In this document: piece by piece, positions 37,426-46,238 of the stretch
Layout: the number at the start of each line of letters is the position of its first letter
Position numbering within the stretch: the first letter of the stretch is position 1
Assembly: GCA_020252485.1 (NCBI GenBank)
Contig: JADCCX010000002.1
Location: 186,001 to 250,000, forward strand
Origin: Methylocystis sp.
GTDB lineage: Bacteria; Pseudomonadota; Alphaproteobacteria; Rhizobiales; Beijerinckiaceae
DNA length: 64,000 nt
Direction of reading: 5' to 3'
Translations under genes and position numbers: made by a program
The notes under the pieces: model-generated
Seen by the model: the letters and a program-made list of their open reading frames with translations, nothing else
The model's database searches: none
What the model was told of the DNA's origin: nothing

Positions 37426-37993
37426 CGCTGCGGCCGCGCCACGCCGTTCCCTGCTGGTGATGCTGCCGCTTGCCGTGTTTCTTCTGCTGGCCGGGCTCTT
37501 CCTCGCAGGCCTGTTCGGCGGCAGCGGCGACAGGCTGCCCTCCGCATTGATCGGACGCGCCGCGCCGGATTTCGCGTTGGGGCCGCTGGAGAGTCTGCAG
37601 CGGCAGGGCGTTGCCGTGCCTGGTTTCGGCAAGGCCGATCTGACGCAGGGGCAGGTGACGCTCGTCAATGTCTTCGCCTCCTGGTGCGCGCCCTGCCACG
37701 CGGAGCATCCGCTCCTCATGGAGCTCGCCAAGGACGGCCGCTTCCGCCTTATGGGCATCAACCAGAAGGACACGCCGGAGAATGCCCGCCGCTTCCTGGC
37801 CTCGAAGGGCAACCCCTATGCGGCGGTCGGCGTCGATCCCAATGGCCGCGCCTCCATCGAATGGGGCGTTTACGGCGTGCCGGAAACCTTCATCGTGCGG
37901 GGCGATGGAACCATCGCCCACAAGCTGGTCGGGCCTCTGACGGAGGCCAATCTCCCTTCCTTCAGGGCGGAGATCGAGAAGGCGCTGCGATAG
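37418..37993 (+). CDS. ccmG: DsbE family thiol:disulfide interchange protein CcmG
   Basis: This 191-residue thioredoxin-fold protein is anchored by an N-terminal transmembrane segment (LVMLPLAVFLLLAGLFLAGLF). The active site is NVFASWCAPCHAEHPLL. It keeps apocytochrome c cysteines reduced during heme attachment in the periplasm. The cis-proline region near YGVPETFIV is conserved. The ATG lies 8 bases inside ccmD. Confidence 0.95.
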   Translation: MADAAAAPRRSLLVMLPLAVFLLLAGLFLAGLFGGSGDRLPSALIGRAAPDFALGPLESLQRQGVAVPGFGKADLTQGQVTLVNVFASWCAPCHAEHPLLMELAKDGRFRLMGINQKDTPENARRFLASKGNPYAAVGVDPNGRASIEWGVYGVPETFIVRGDGTIAHKLVGPLTEANLPSFRAEIEKALR

Positions 37994-37996
37994 AAG

Positions 37997-38524
37997 ATGG
38001 CGCCGCAGGAGCGTTTCCGCTGGTCGCTCTGGCCGATTTCGGTGGGCTGGCTGCTGGCGCTCTGGCTGGCCTGGGACGGTTTTGACGATCTGAAGCGCCT
38101 GCTCGCCGGCCTCTACCCCTGGCGCGGTTTCGTTTTCGGCTTCGTGTCCGGCTGGCCCTGGGGATTTCAGGTCGCGCTGGCGTTGGCGCAGATGGCGTTG
38201 CTGCTCCTGGCGCTCCCCTCCTTCATCGGCTGGGCGACACGCCGCACCCTGCTGACGATCGGCGCCAGCGGCCTGACTTTCGATCGCTGGATCGGATGGC
38301 GGCGAATCGGCTGGGAGGAGATCGTGCGGCTCGAATTCTCCTTTGGCGACGCCGTCTTCCATCTGAGGGACAATGGCCGCCTCTCAACCTTCCGGTTCAG
38401 ACCCTGGACCATCGGCTTCGACAGTGAGGGCTTCCGCGACCTGATCGAACGCCATCAGCCGCGTCTGACGCCCGACGAGGACGAGGGTCAGCCCTGGGGC
38501 CGATCCTCCTCGTTCAAGGCATAG
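37997..38524 (+). CDS. small membrane protein of unknown function
   Basis: This 175-residue protein has two hydrophobic stretches (ISVGWLLALWLAWDGF and VALALAQMALLLLALPSFIGW), followed by a short domain with repeated Trp/Arg motifs (FDRWIGWRRIGWEEIVRLEF). The layout is reminiscent of bacterial PH-like membrane proteins, but I do not assign it. It follows ccmG by 3 bases and overlaps the convergent septation gene by 37 bases. The C-terminus is polar and acidic. Confidence 0.7.
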   Translation: MAPQERFRWSLWPISVGWLLALWLAWDGFDDLKRLLAGLYPWRGFVFGFVSGWPWGFQVALALAQMALLLLALPSFIGWATRRTLLTIGASGLTFDRWIGWRRIGWEEIVRLEFSFGDAVFHLRDNGRLSTFRFRPWTIGFDSEGFRDLIERHQPRLTPDEDEGQPWGRSSSFKA

Positions 38525-39153
38525 CGTTGCAGCAGGCCCACCTGCGCCATCGCAAAGATGATCGTCAGCGGCATGACGCCCCAGACCTTGAAGGCCACCC
38601 AGAAATCGGTCGAGAACATCCGCCAGACGATCTCGTTGATGGCGGCCAGCAGGAAGAAGAACAGACCCCAGCGCAGCGTCAGCTGGCGCCAACCCTCGGC
38701 GGTGAGCTGGAAAACGCTGTCGAGCAGGTAAGGGAGCAGCGGCTTGCCCAAGGCGAGGCCGCCCAGAAGCACGCAGCCGAACAGGGTGTTCACGATCGTC
38801 GGCTTCAGCTTGATGAAGAGATCGTCCTGCAGCCAGAGCGTCAGGCCGCCGAAGACCAGCACCACCACGCCCGAGACCAGCGGCATGATCGGCACCTTGT
38901 GAAGGAGGAGCCGCGTCAGGACCAGGGAAAGGAGCATGGCGACCATGAAGACGGCGGTGGCGATGAAGATCGAGCTCTGCGGTCCGTCGGTCAGAGCCGC
39001 AGGGAGGAACGACCTCAGCAACGGACGAAACAGGTCCGGCTTGTTGTTGGCGAGGAAGAACAGCATCAGGGGCCCCATCTCCAGGGCCAGCTTCAGAAAG
39101 GGGTTCTCGGGCGTCTTGACAGGAGTGCCGGCGGGTGGCGGAGCGGAATTCAT
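38488..39153 (-). CDS. septation protein A / YciB family inner membrane protein
   Basis: This 221-residue multi-pass membrane protein matches the septation protein A (IspZ/YciB) family: LALEMGPLMLFFLANNKPDLFRPLL, KPTIVNTLFGCVLLGGLALGKPLLPYLLD, AINEIVWRMFSTDFWVAFKVWG. The ATG at 39153 begins the recognisable protein; the longer in-frame ORF start is unsupported. In enterobacteria YciB affects envelope and septum integrity. The 3' end overlaps the convergent small membrane protein gene. Confidence 0.92.
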   Translation of the reverse strand: MNSAPPPAGTPVKTPENPFLKLALEMGPLMLFFLANNKPDLFRPLLRSFLPAALTDGPQSSIFIATAVFMVAMLLSLVLTRLLLHKVPIMPLVSGVVVLVFGGLTLWLQDDLFIKLKPTIVNTLFGCVLLGGLALGKPLLPYLLDSVFQLTAEGWRQLTLRWGLFFFLLAAINEIVWRMFSTDFWVAFKVWGVMPLTIIFAMAQVGLLQRYALNEEDRPQG

Positions 39154-39184
39154 GATCGGGGCATATAGCGAAGCCGCACCGGAA

Positions 39185-40000
39185 TCATAGCCGTTTGATC
39201 GATGTAATCGGCCCGTAGCTCCTGGCGAGGATGCGGTCGGCGGCGGCCTTGAGCGTTTCGCTCGCCACAATCATATGATGCCCGTTGGCATGCAGCAGCG
39301 TCTCTTCATCGCGCATGATGCCGACATGCCCCTTCCAGAAAACAAGGTCGCCCCGGCGCAGCCCGGCAAGGTCAGCCGTTACCGGGCGATCCCCGCGAAA
39401 ATGCTTCTCCTGCAGGTCGGTGTCGCGCGGCGCGGCGATGCCGGCGGCGGCAAGCGCGTTCTGCACAAGGCCGGAGCAATCGATGCCGATGCTGGTCCGC
39501 CCGCCCCAGAGATAGGGCGTGCCGAGATAGGCTTCGGCCACGGCGACGAAGTCGGGCGCGGTCTCCCCGACGGGCGCGAGATGGCCGGCATGGACATAAC
39601 CGCCCGAAGCGAGGGCCGCGAAATCCCTCTCGAAACCCGCCACCCGGCACAGCGCCCCCTGCGGCAGCATCCGTGGATCGGGAATCTTGATGCTGGGGCC
39701 CGCGTAAAGGAAGGTGCGGAGCGCCGTGACGCGATGGGTCGCCGGTTCGTCCGCGGGCTGCAGAGCGTTGGCCGACAGATAGCCCACATAGCCGTCGCGA
39801 TCGGCCTGGGCATAGGCCCAGCCCTCCATCTCGTCGAAAACACGCAAGGTTTCGCCGAAAATCACCTCCGTATCGATGCCGGAATCCGGCGAGGGCTGCG
39901 GGCGCAGCGCCGCATGGCCCTCGCGCACCTGCATCAGGCGCGGTGTCGTTCCTGCCGGCACATTGGGCGTCAGGCGGCGGTCGGCGATGGTGTTTGTCAT
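39185..40000 (-). CDS. NlpC/P60 family C40 peptidase
   Basis: The 271-residue protein ends in an NlpC/P60 domain with the catalytic cysteine in GIDCSGLVQNAL and the histidine in GHVGIMRDEETLLHANGHH. An N-terminal SH3-like region (AYAQADRDGYVGYLSANALQP) precedes it. No clear signal peptide is visible. Such enzymes cleave peptidoglycan stem-peptide bonds, so it may act on recycled muropeptides or require a separate export route. It lies 6 bases after the MarR gene. Confidence 0.88.
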   Translation of the reverse strand: MTNTIADRRLTPNVPAGTTPRLMQVREGHAALRPQPSPDSGIDTEVIFGETLRVFDEMEGWAYAQADRDGYVGYLSANALQPADEPATHRVTALRTFLYAGPSIKIPDPRMLPQGALCRVAGFERDFAALASGGYVHAGHLAPVGETAPDFVAVAEAYLGTPYLWGGRTSIGIDCSGLVQNALAAAGIAAPRDTDLQEKHFRGDRPVTADLAGLRRGDLVFWKGHVGIMRDEETLLHANGHHMIVASETLKAAADRILARSYGPITSIKRL

Positions 40001-40006
40001 GGAGCT

Positions 40007-40357
40007 TCAGGGTTGGAGCGCGCGGGCATTGGCGACGACGAGGTCGCCGAGCTTTTCCAGAAACAAAGCGCCCTGAACAGTCCTTTGCACGATCACATTG
40101 CGGCGGTCGGCGGGATCGCGCCGCCGCGCCACCAGATCCATGTCGCCCATCGCGTCGAGCGCGCGCGTGATGACCGGCTTGGTCACGTTCAGCTTCTGCG
40201 CCAGCCCCCGGACCGTGTGGGGCGGCAGCTCCAGATAGATCGTCAGCAGGATCGACATCTGCCGGTTCGAAAGATCGACGCCGCCGTCGCGCACGAGCTG
40301 CAGCGACACGTCGTGCAACAGGCGCAAGGCTTGCGAATGACCCAGGTCCACCGGCAT
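40007..40357 (-). CDS. MarR family transcriptional regulator
   Basis: This 116-residue winged-helix protein has a MarR-like core (LSNRQMSILLTIYLE, TVRGLAQKLNVTKPVITRALDAMGDMDLVARRRDPADRRNVIV) and no C-terminal extension. It lies 6 bases before the NlpC/P60 gene on the same strand, so the pair is likely co-transcribed. Its ligand and targets are unknown. Confidence 0.88.
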   Translation of the reverse strand: MPVDLGHSQALRLLHDVSLQLVRDGGVDLSNRQMSILLTIYLELPPHTVRGLAQKLNVTKPVITRALDAMGDMDLVARRRDPADRRNVIVQRTVQGALFLEKLGDLVVANARALQP

Positions 40358-40427
40358 GGCGTCACCATGCCATTAAATCGTTACGGTTCCGTATCGAAGG
40401 CCGAAAGCGGCTGATCCGGCTGGCGTC

Positions 40428-41126
40428 TCAGCTCTTGCTGGCCTCGTAGCGGGCCCTGGTCTCGGCATTCATCGGGTAGAGGCCGGGCAGCGGCAGGCCC
40501 TTGGCGACCTCGGTCATGATCCAGGCCTCCATGCGCTCCTGTTCGGGCGCGGCCTTCAGCACCTCGCCGAGCAGCGCCTGCGGAATGAGCACCGCGCCGT
40601 CCTCGTCCACAACGACGATGTCGTCAGGGAAGACCGCGACACCGCCGCAGCCGATCGGCTCCTGCCAGTTGACGAAGGTCAGGCCCGCTACGGAGGCGGG
40701 CGCGGCGACGCCCTGGCACCAGACAGGGAGGCCCGTGCCCATCACACCGGCGTAATCGCGGATGACGCCGTCCGTCACGAGGGCGGCCACCTGGCGCTGC
40801 GCCATGCGGGCGCAGAGGATGTCGCCGAAAATGCCCGCATCCGTCACGCCCATGGCATCGACGACGGCGACGCAGCCCGCAGGCATCGCCTCGATGGCGG
40901 CGCGGGTGGAGCGGGGCGACGACCAGCTTTCCGGCGTGGCGAGATCTTCCCGCGCCGGCACGAAGCGCAAAGTGAAGGCCGGGCCGACGACGCGCGGCTG
41001 CCCGGGCCGCAACGGCTTCGTGCCGCGCATCCAGACATTGCGCAGGCCCTTCTTCAGCAGCACCGTGGTGATGGTGGCGGTCGAAACCTGGGCCAGCGTT
41101 TCGCGGATGGCGGGATCGAGAGGCAT
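40428..41126 (-). CDS. RraA-like family protein
   Basis: This 232-residue protein has the RraA/HMG-aldolase fold. Landmarks are [57 protein letters not shown] (with the conserved metal-binding region), and [18 protein letters not shown]. Members are either regulators of RNase E or class II aldolases acting on hydroxy-oxoacids, and the sequence does not separate these. It is 70 bases upstream of the MarR gene on the same strand and divergent from the SDR gene. Confidence 0.85.
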   Translation of the reverse strand: MPLDPAIRETLAQVSTATITTVLLKKGLRNVWMRGTKPLRPGQPRVVGPAFTLRFVPAREDLATPESWSSPRSTRAAIEAMPAGCVAVVDAMGVTDAGIFGDILCARMAQRQVAALVTDGVIRDYAGVMGTGLPVWCQGVAAPASVAGLTFVNWQEPIGCGGVAVFPDDIVVVDEDGAVLIPQALLGEVLKAAPEQERMEAWIMTEVAKGLPLPGLYPMNAETRARYEASKS

Positions 41127-41230
41127 TCGGGCTGTTCCTTGCTCGGGCGTTTGCGATAAGGAGGAGTGATCGGACAGGACGCCGCCAAAGACATGAGCCG
41201 GGGCGCGCCGTCAATCGGGAGAAAACTGCG

Positions 41231-41980
41231 ATGAGCAAAGTGGCGCTGGTGACGGGTGCAGGAACAGGTGTCGGCAAGGCGGCGGTGCTGGCGCTGGCCG
41301 CCAAGGGCTACGCCATCGCGCTTGTCGGCCGGCGGGTGGCGCTGCTGGAGGAGGTTGCGGCCGAGGCGCAGGCTCTTGGGGCCAGGACGCTGGTCTGCGC
41401 GGCCGATGTCGCGAGGCCCCAGGAGGTGCGCGAGGCGTTTGACGGCACGGTCGCCGCCTTCGGCCGGATCGATCTCGTCTTCAACAATGCCGGCGTCGGC
41501 GCGCCCGCCATTCCGCTGGAGGATCTCACCTACGAGCAGTGGAAGACTGTGGTCGATATCAACCTCAGCGGCGTCTTCGTCTGCATTCAGGAAGCCTTCC
41601 GCATCATGAAGAGCCAGAATCCGCAGGGCGGCCGCATTATCAACAACGGCTCGGTGTCGTCCTATGCGCCCCGGCCGAATTCGGCGCCCTACACCGCCAC
41701 CAAGCACGGCGTGCTGGGCCTCACAAAGGCGGCCTCGCTGGATGGCCGGAAATACGATATCGCCGTCGGCCAGATCGACATCGGCAATGCAGCCACCGAA
41801 ATGGCGATGAAGATGGCCTCGGGCGTGCCGCAGGCTGACGGCTCCATCAGGATCGAACCGCTCATGGATGTAAAGCATGTCGGCGACACCATCGCCTACA
41901 TGGCCGAAATGCCGCTCGACGCGAACGTGCTCAATGTGACGGTGATGGCGACAAAGATGCCTTTCGTGGGACGCGGCTAG
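41231..41980 (+). CDS. SDR family oxidoreductase
   Basis: This classical short-chain dehydrogenase has 249 residues. It has the nucleotide motif [11 protein letters not shown] (TGxxxGxG), NNAGVG, and the catalytic SxnYxxxK set in [18 protein letters not shown]. The substrate is unknown. It is divergent from the RraA-like gene by 104 bases, so the two could share regulation. It occupies the position directly upstream of chvG where the response regulator chvI is usually found. Confidence 0.9.
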   Translation: MSKVALVTGAGTGVGKAAVLALAAKGYAIALVGRRVALLEEVAAEAQALGARTLVCAADVARPQEVREAFDGTVAAFGRIDLVFNNAGVGAPAIPLEDLTYEQWKTVVDINLSGVFVCIQEAFRIMKSQNPQGGRIINNGSVSSYAPRPNSAPYTATKHGVLGLTKAASLDGRKYDIAVGQIDIGNAATEMAMKMASGVPQADGSIRIEPLMDVKHVGDTIAYMAEMPLDANVLNVTVMATKMPFVGRG

Positions 41981-42058
41981 TTCCCGCCATGATTCCGGCC
42001 GGTTTGCGTGTCGGGGACCAAGTCCCTATGTTCTCAGCAAGCCGAGGCCGGAAACATT

Positions 42059-43879
42059 GTGCTTGATCGCCCGTCCCAAGAACCGCTGAAGCCGGCAAAC
42101 ACCACGGATGCCGCACCGGAACGCGCCGCTGATGGCTCCGGCGCCAGATCCTTGGCCTTCCGGCTGGATTTCCGCCGGATCGGGCGGCTCATTTCGCGGC
42201 GTCTGGGCTCCAGCCTGGTCCGGCGGATCGTGCTGCTCAACACCTTCGGCCTCATCGCCATGCTGGTCGGCTTCCTCTGGATGAACCAGACCCGCCCAGG
42301 CGTGATCGAGGCGCGGGTGCAGAGCTTGCAGGTGCAGGCTGCCATCATCGCCGCGGCGATCGCCGGCACGGCCGTCGTGGACGGCGGCTCGATCATCATC
42401 GATCCCGAGCGCCTGCTTGATCTGCAGACCGGCGAGACGACGCAGGAGGATCATCTGGCCTTCGAGTTCTCCCTCAATCCGGAACGCATCGCACCGGTCA
42501 TCCGCCGCCTCGTCAGTCCCGCGAACCTGCGCGCCAGGGTTTATGACCGCGATGGCACCTTGTTGCTCGATACGCGCAGCTTCTACGCCCGCGGCGACAT
42601 TCAGCGCCTCGATCTGCCCCCCGCAGGCGAGACGACGCTGTTCGAACGCTCCTGGTCATCCTGGAAACGGCGCTTCGGCCGGACCGGATTGGGCGGCGTC
42701 GAGGATGCGGCAGCCGGGCGATTGCAGCAGGAAGTGCAGCGCGCGTTCACCGGCGTCAGCAGTTCCGTCATCCGGGTCACCGCTGCGGGCGACACGATCG
42801 TTTCTTACGGTGTTCCGATCCAGCGCCTGAGGGTGATCCGCGGCGCGCTTCAGCTCTCCACCGAGGATGGCGACATCGACGAGGTCATCGCTGACGAGCG
42901 GCTGATGATCCTGATGCTGTTCGGCGGCGTTTTCGCCATCATGGCGCTGCTTTCGCTGCTGCTGGCCAACACGATCGCCAAGCCGGTCGAACGGCTGGCG
43001 ATCGGCGCGGAGCGCGTGCGCCGCAGCATCAAGTCGCGCCAGCAGATCCCGGATTTCTCCAATCGCTCGGATGAGATCGGGCATCTCTCCATCGCGCTGC
43101 GCGACATGACCAATGCGCTCTACAACCGCATCGCGGCCATCGAAAGCTTCGCGGCCGATGTGGCCCATGAGCTGAAGAACCCGCTCACCTCCTTGCGCAG
43201 CGCTGTGGAGACGTTGCCCATGGTCAAAAGCGATGAAGCGCGGGGCCGTCTGCTCGGCGTGATCCAGCACGATGTCAGGCGGCTGGATCGCCTGATTTCG
43301 GATATCTCGGACGCCTCGCGGCTCGATGCGGAGCTTGCGAAATCGGATGCCGAGCCCGTCGATGTCGCGGCCTTGCTTGAGGCGGTCGCCTCGATGGCGA
43401 ACGACATCAGCAAGCCCAACCAGGCGGCCGTCGTCCTTGATGTCCGCCGGCCTCCCGCACGTCGCAAGGCCGCCGGCGGGTCCGGCAAGCCGGCGGCAAC
43501 CGGTCAGGCGCGGCCCTTCATGGTGCTCGGTCACGACAGCCGCCTTGGCCAGGTGTTCACGAACCTGCTCGACAATGCGCGGTCATTTGCGCCGGCCGGC
43601 ACCTCGATCACCGTCCGGCTCGAAGAGGACGAGCATTTCGTCATTGTGACGGTGGAGGATGAGGGGCCGGGCATTCCCGAGCATGCGCTGGAGCGCGTTT
43701 TCGAACGTTTCTATACGGATCGCCCTGCGGAGCATGGCTTCGGCCAGAACTCCGGCCTCGGCCTTTCGATCTCGAGGCAGATCGTCGAGGCTCATCGCGG
43801 CGTCATCACGGCGGCGAACCGGCCCGGCGGCGGGGCGAGCTTCACGGTCAAGCTGCCGCTGGCGACGGCGGACGCCTAG
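42059..43879 (+). CDS. chvG: ChvG-type two-component sensor histidine kinase
   Basis: The 606-residue sensor has two transmembrane segments (RIVLLNTFGLIAMLVGFLWM and LMILMLFGGVFAIMALLSLLL) flanking a periplasmic sensing region. A HAMP-like linker follows, then the H-box ADVAHELKNPLTSLRS (histidine present) and a complete ATPase domain (LLDNARSFAP, EDEGPGIPEH, GLGLSISRQI). ChvG homologues respond to acid and envelope cues, usually through ChvI. GTG at 42059 follows a purine-rich stretch; GTG at 42008 is an alternative. hprK, ptsM and ptsH follow, but no chvI is in the window. Confidence 0.88.
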   Translation: MLDRPSQEPLKPANTTDAAPERAADGSGARSLAFRLDFRRIGRLISRRLGSSLVRRIVLLNTFGLIAMLVGFLWMNQTRPGVIEARVQSLQVQAAIIAAAIAGTAVVDGGSIIIDPERLLDLQTGETTQEDHLAFEFSLNPERIAPVIRRLVSPANLRARVYDRDGTLLLDTRSFYARGDIQRLDLPPAGETTLFERSWSSWKRRFGRTGLGGVEDAAAGRLQQEVQRAFTGVSSSVIRVTAAGDTIVSYGVPIQRLRVIRGALQLSTEDGDIDEVIADERLMILMLFGGVFAIMALLSLLLANTIAKPVERLAIGAERVRRSIKSRQQIPDFSNRSDEIGHLSIALRDMTNALYNRIAAIESFAADVAHELKNPLTSLRSAVETLPMVKSDEARGRLLGVIQHDVRRLDRLISDISDASRLDAELAKSDAEPVDVAALLEAVASMANDISKPNQAAVVLDVRRPPARRKAAGGSGKPAATGQARPFMVLGHDSRLGQVFTNLLDNARSFAPAGTSITVRLEEDEHFVIVTVEDEGPGIPEHALERVFERFYTDRPAEHGFGQNSGLGLSISRQIVEAHRGVITAANRPGGGASFTVKLPLATADA

Positions 43880-43892
43880 AGGCGAGGCGGCC

Positions 43893-44384
43893 TTGCACCC
43901 TTCCGACCCTGCAGAAACGCGTGAGAACCGTCATGGCGTTGCTGTCGCCGTCGGCGACCTCGGCTTGCTGATCCTTGGCGATGGCGGGGCTGGAAAGTCC
44001 TCCCTCGCGGCGCGGATGCTGGCGGAATGGCCGGAGGCGGCTGTGCGGCTTGTGGCGGATGACCGCGTTCTCATTCAGCGGGCGCATGGCCGGCTTCTGG
44101 CGCGTCCGCACCCGGCGATCGCCGGCTCGCTCGAGCTGCGCGGCGAGGGCATCGTCCAGCCGCCGGGCCTCAATGCGGTTGTCCTGCGGGGCGTGCTGCG
44201 GCTGACGCGGGATCAGCCGGAGCGTTTGCCGTCGGCGCCGGCGCAGGAAAGCATCCTCGGGTTGCCGCTGCCATGCGCGATCCTGCCTGTTGGCGAAGCC
44301 GCCTTTGGCCGGCTCATAACGATTTGGCCATATTTTCGTGGCTATATCGCTGATGAGCGATCAATTCTTGATCGCCCACCTTGA
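43893..44384 (+). CDS. hprK: HPr kinase/phosphorylase, short alphaproteobacterial form
   Basis: This 163-residue protein is HprK's C-terminal kinase domain only, as in alphaproteobacteria, and should phosphorylate a serine of HPr. It has the P-loop GDGGAGKSSLAARML, then VRLVADDRV and LELRGEGIVQPPGL, matching the conserved HprK core. Translation appears to start at TTG 43893, 13 bases after the chvG stop, with a GAGG-type site upstream. The stop codon's last base is the first base of a hairpin (44384-44407). Confidence 0.86.
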   Translation: MHPSDPAETRENRHGVAVAVGDLGLLILGDGGAGKSSLAARMLAEWPEAAVRLVADDRVLIQRAHGRLLARPHPAIAGSLELRGEGIVQPPGLNAVVLRGVLRLTRDQPERLPSAPAQESILGLPLPCAILPVGEAAFGRLITIWPYFRGYIADERSILDRPP

Positions 44385-44407
44385 ATGATGCACTGCTCTG
44401 CATCATT
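44384..44407 (+). promoter_or_regulatory. perfect hairpin between hprK and ptsM
   Basis: AATGATGCA and TGCATCATT form a perfect 9-bp stem around the loop CTGCTC. It starts at the last base of the hprK stop codon and ends 53 bases before ptsM. No U-tract follows, so it is unlikely to be a simple terminator. It could act in mRNA processing or attenuation, or be a protein-binding palindrome. Confidence 0.6.
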
Positions 44408-44460
44408 AAAGAGGCCCGAAGGCGGGAGCTAGAAGCCCTCCGCTAACAACGATAAAAAAC

Positions 44461-44862
44461 ATGATTGGCATGGTACTGGTCACCCACGGGCGTCTGGCGT
44501 GCGAATTCCGCTCTGCGCTTGAACATGTGGTCGGCCCCCAGCGGCAGCTCAACGTCATCACCATCGATCCCGATGACGATATGGACGGGCGGCGTCAGGA
44601 CATCATGGACGCGATCCACCAGGTCGATACCGGCGAGGGCGTCGTCGTGTTGACCGATATGTTCGGCGGCACGCCGTCCAATCTGGCGATCTCGGCGATG
44701 AATGGCTCCAATGTCGAGGTGGTGGCCGGCATCAACCTGCCGATGCTGATCAAGCTCGCCTCGGTGCGCGACGAGGCGAAGCTTCAGGACGCGGTCATCC
44801 AGGCGCAGGATGCCGGGCGCAAATACATCAATGTTGCAAGCCGGGTGCTTTCGGGCAAATAA
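44461..44862 (+). CDS. ptsM: PTS system mannose/fructose-family EIIA component
   Basis: This 133-residue EIIA-Man fold protein has the phosphorylatable histidine in VLVTHGRLACEF (His-9) and the hallmark LTDMFGGTPSNLAI. In alphaproteobacteria such proteins work in a regulatory (nitrogen-type) PTS and not in sugar uptake. Its neighbours hprK and ptsH support this. The start codon lacks an obvious Shine-Dalgarno (upstream is AACGATAAAAAAC), so its expression may rely on leaky or leaderless-like initiation or on the upstream hairpin. Confidence 0.9.
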   Translation: MIGMVLVTHGRLACEFRSALEHVVGPQRQLNVITIDPDDDMDGRRQDIMDAIHQVDTGEGVVVLTDMFGGTPSNLAISAMNGSNVEVVAGINLPMLIKLASVRDEAKLQDAVIQAQDAGRKYINVASRVLSGK

Positions 44863-44894
44863 TACACCGTCGAAGCGGGAAAAGCGGGCGGTCC

Positions 44895-45194
44895 ATGGCT
44901 GAAGTCGGAACTGACCCTGGCGCCCTCATCAGCAGGGAACTGCCGATCATCAACCGCAAGGGGCTGCATGCCCGGGCGACGGCCAAATTCGTCCAATGCG
45001 TCGAGCAATATGACGCCGCCGTCACCGTGTCGCGCGCGGGCGAGACCGTGGGCGGCACCTCCATTATGGGCATCCTGACTCTGGGCGCCGGGATCGGCAG
45101 CAGCATTATCGTCACGACATCGGGCGCCGACGCGCAGGAGGCCATGGACGCAATCGCGGCGCTCGTCGCCAACCGCTTCGGCGAGGACGAGTAA
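44895..45194 (+). CDS. ptsH: HPr family phosphocarrier protein
   Basis: The 99-residue HPr (NPr) shows RKGLHARATAKFVQCV with the phosphorylatable histidine and VGGTSIMGILTLGAG with the serine targeted by HprK. It should relay phosphate from an EI-Ntr (ptsP, not in the window) to EIIA proteins. It follows ptsM by 32 bases. In related genomes ahcY is next; here a dipeptide-type ABC transporter converges instead. Confidence 0.94.
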   Translation: MAEVGTDPGALISRELPIINRKGLHARATAKFVQCVEQYDAAVTVSRAGETVGGTSIMGILTLGAGIGSSIIVTTSGADAQEAMDAIAALVANRFGEDE

Positions 45195-45215
45195 GCCGCC
45201 TTCCGGCGTTCCCGT

Positions 45216-46238
45216 TCAGGCGCTCTTGCGCGCCGCCATCGCGCTCTGGCGCCCCTCCTGCACCGCGTGGCAGGCGACGCCGTCGATCGCCAGCGGGGCC
45301 TCGGCCCGGCAGCGGTCCATCACCAGCGGGCAACGCGGATGGAAAGTGCAGCCGGACGGCGGATTGATCGGCGAGGGGATCTCGCCCTGCACGGGAATGC
45401 GGGCGCGGCCCGACATGCCGAGATCAGGCACGGCGTCCAGCAGCATGCGCGTATAGGGATGGCGCGGGTTGCGGAACATCTCCTTGGCGGGCGAGACTTC
45501 CGCGAGCCGGCCGAGATACATGACGCCGATGGTCGACGCCATATGCCGGACGACCGCGAGATTATGGCTGATGAAGAGGTAGGTCAGCCCCATCCGATCC
45601 TGCAGATCGCGCATCAGATTGAGGATCTGCGCCTGCACCGAGACGTCGAGAGCCGATGTCGGCTCGTCGCAGACGATGAATTCCGCATTGGAGGCGAGCG
45701 CCCGCGCGATCGCCACGCGCTGCCGCTGGCCGCCGGAGAACTGATGCGGGAACTTCACGCCATCCAGCGGGGAAAGGCCGACCAGCGTCAGCAATTCGCC
45801 GACCCGGTCTGCAATATCCTTCTGCGAGGACAGCAGATTGAAGGCGCGGATGGGCTCGGCGATGATGTCCTGCACCCTCCAGCGGGGGTTGAGCGAGGCA
45901 TAGGGATCCTGGAAGATCATCTGGATGCGGCGCCTGAGCTTCTCGCGGGCCGCCGAATTGGCCGTTTCGGTCATCGAGATGCCATCGACCATGACGGTGC
46001 CGTCAGTGGCGGGCAGCAGTCCGACCACCATGCGGGCCACCGTCGACTTGCCGGAACCCGATTCACCGACCAGCGCGAAAGTTTCGCCCTTGCGGATATC
46101 GAAGGTGACACCGTCGACCGCCTTCAGGAATTGTTTCGGCGCGCGTTCGATCGTGCGCTCAAGCCAGGGTTTCGATACATCGAACACCTTACGGAGATCG
46201 CGGACGGTGACGAATGCATCGGGGGGCTGCGTGGTCAT
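45216..46238 (-). CDS. peptide/nickel-type ABC transporter ATP-binding protein (DppF/OppF class)
   Basis: This 340-residue ATPase has Walker A GESGSGKSTVARMV, signature FSGGQRQRVAIARAL, Walker B FIVCDEPTSALDVS and the C-terminal oligopeptide-transporter motif (NPPSGCTFHPRCP, RCRAEAP). It is the last gene of a leftward four-gene transporter operon and overlaps its paralogue by 4 bases. No solute-binding protein gene is present, so the imported substrate cannot be named. Confidence 0.92.
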   Translation of the reverse strand: MTTQPPDAFVTVRDLRKVFDVSKPWLERTIERAPKQFLKAVDGVTFDIRKGETFALVGESGSGKSTVARMVVGLLPATDGTVMVDGISMTETANSAAREKLRRRIQMIFQDPYASLNPRWRVQDIIAEPIRAFNLLSSQKDIADRVGELLTLVGLSPLDGVKFPHQFSGGQRQRVAIARALASNAEFIVCDEPTSALDVSVQAQILNLMRDLQDRMGLTYLFISHNLAVVRHMASTIGVMYLGRLAEVSPAKEMFRNPRHPYTRMLLDAVPDLGMSGRARIPVQGEIPSPINPPSGCTFHPRCPLVMDRCRAEAPLAIDGVACHAVQEGRQSAMAARKSA

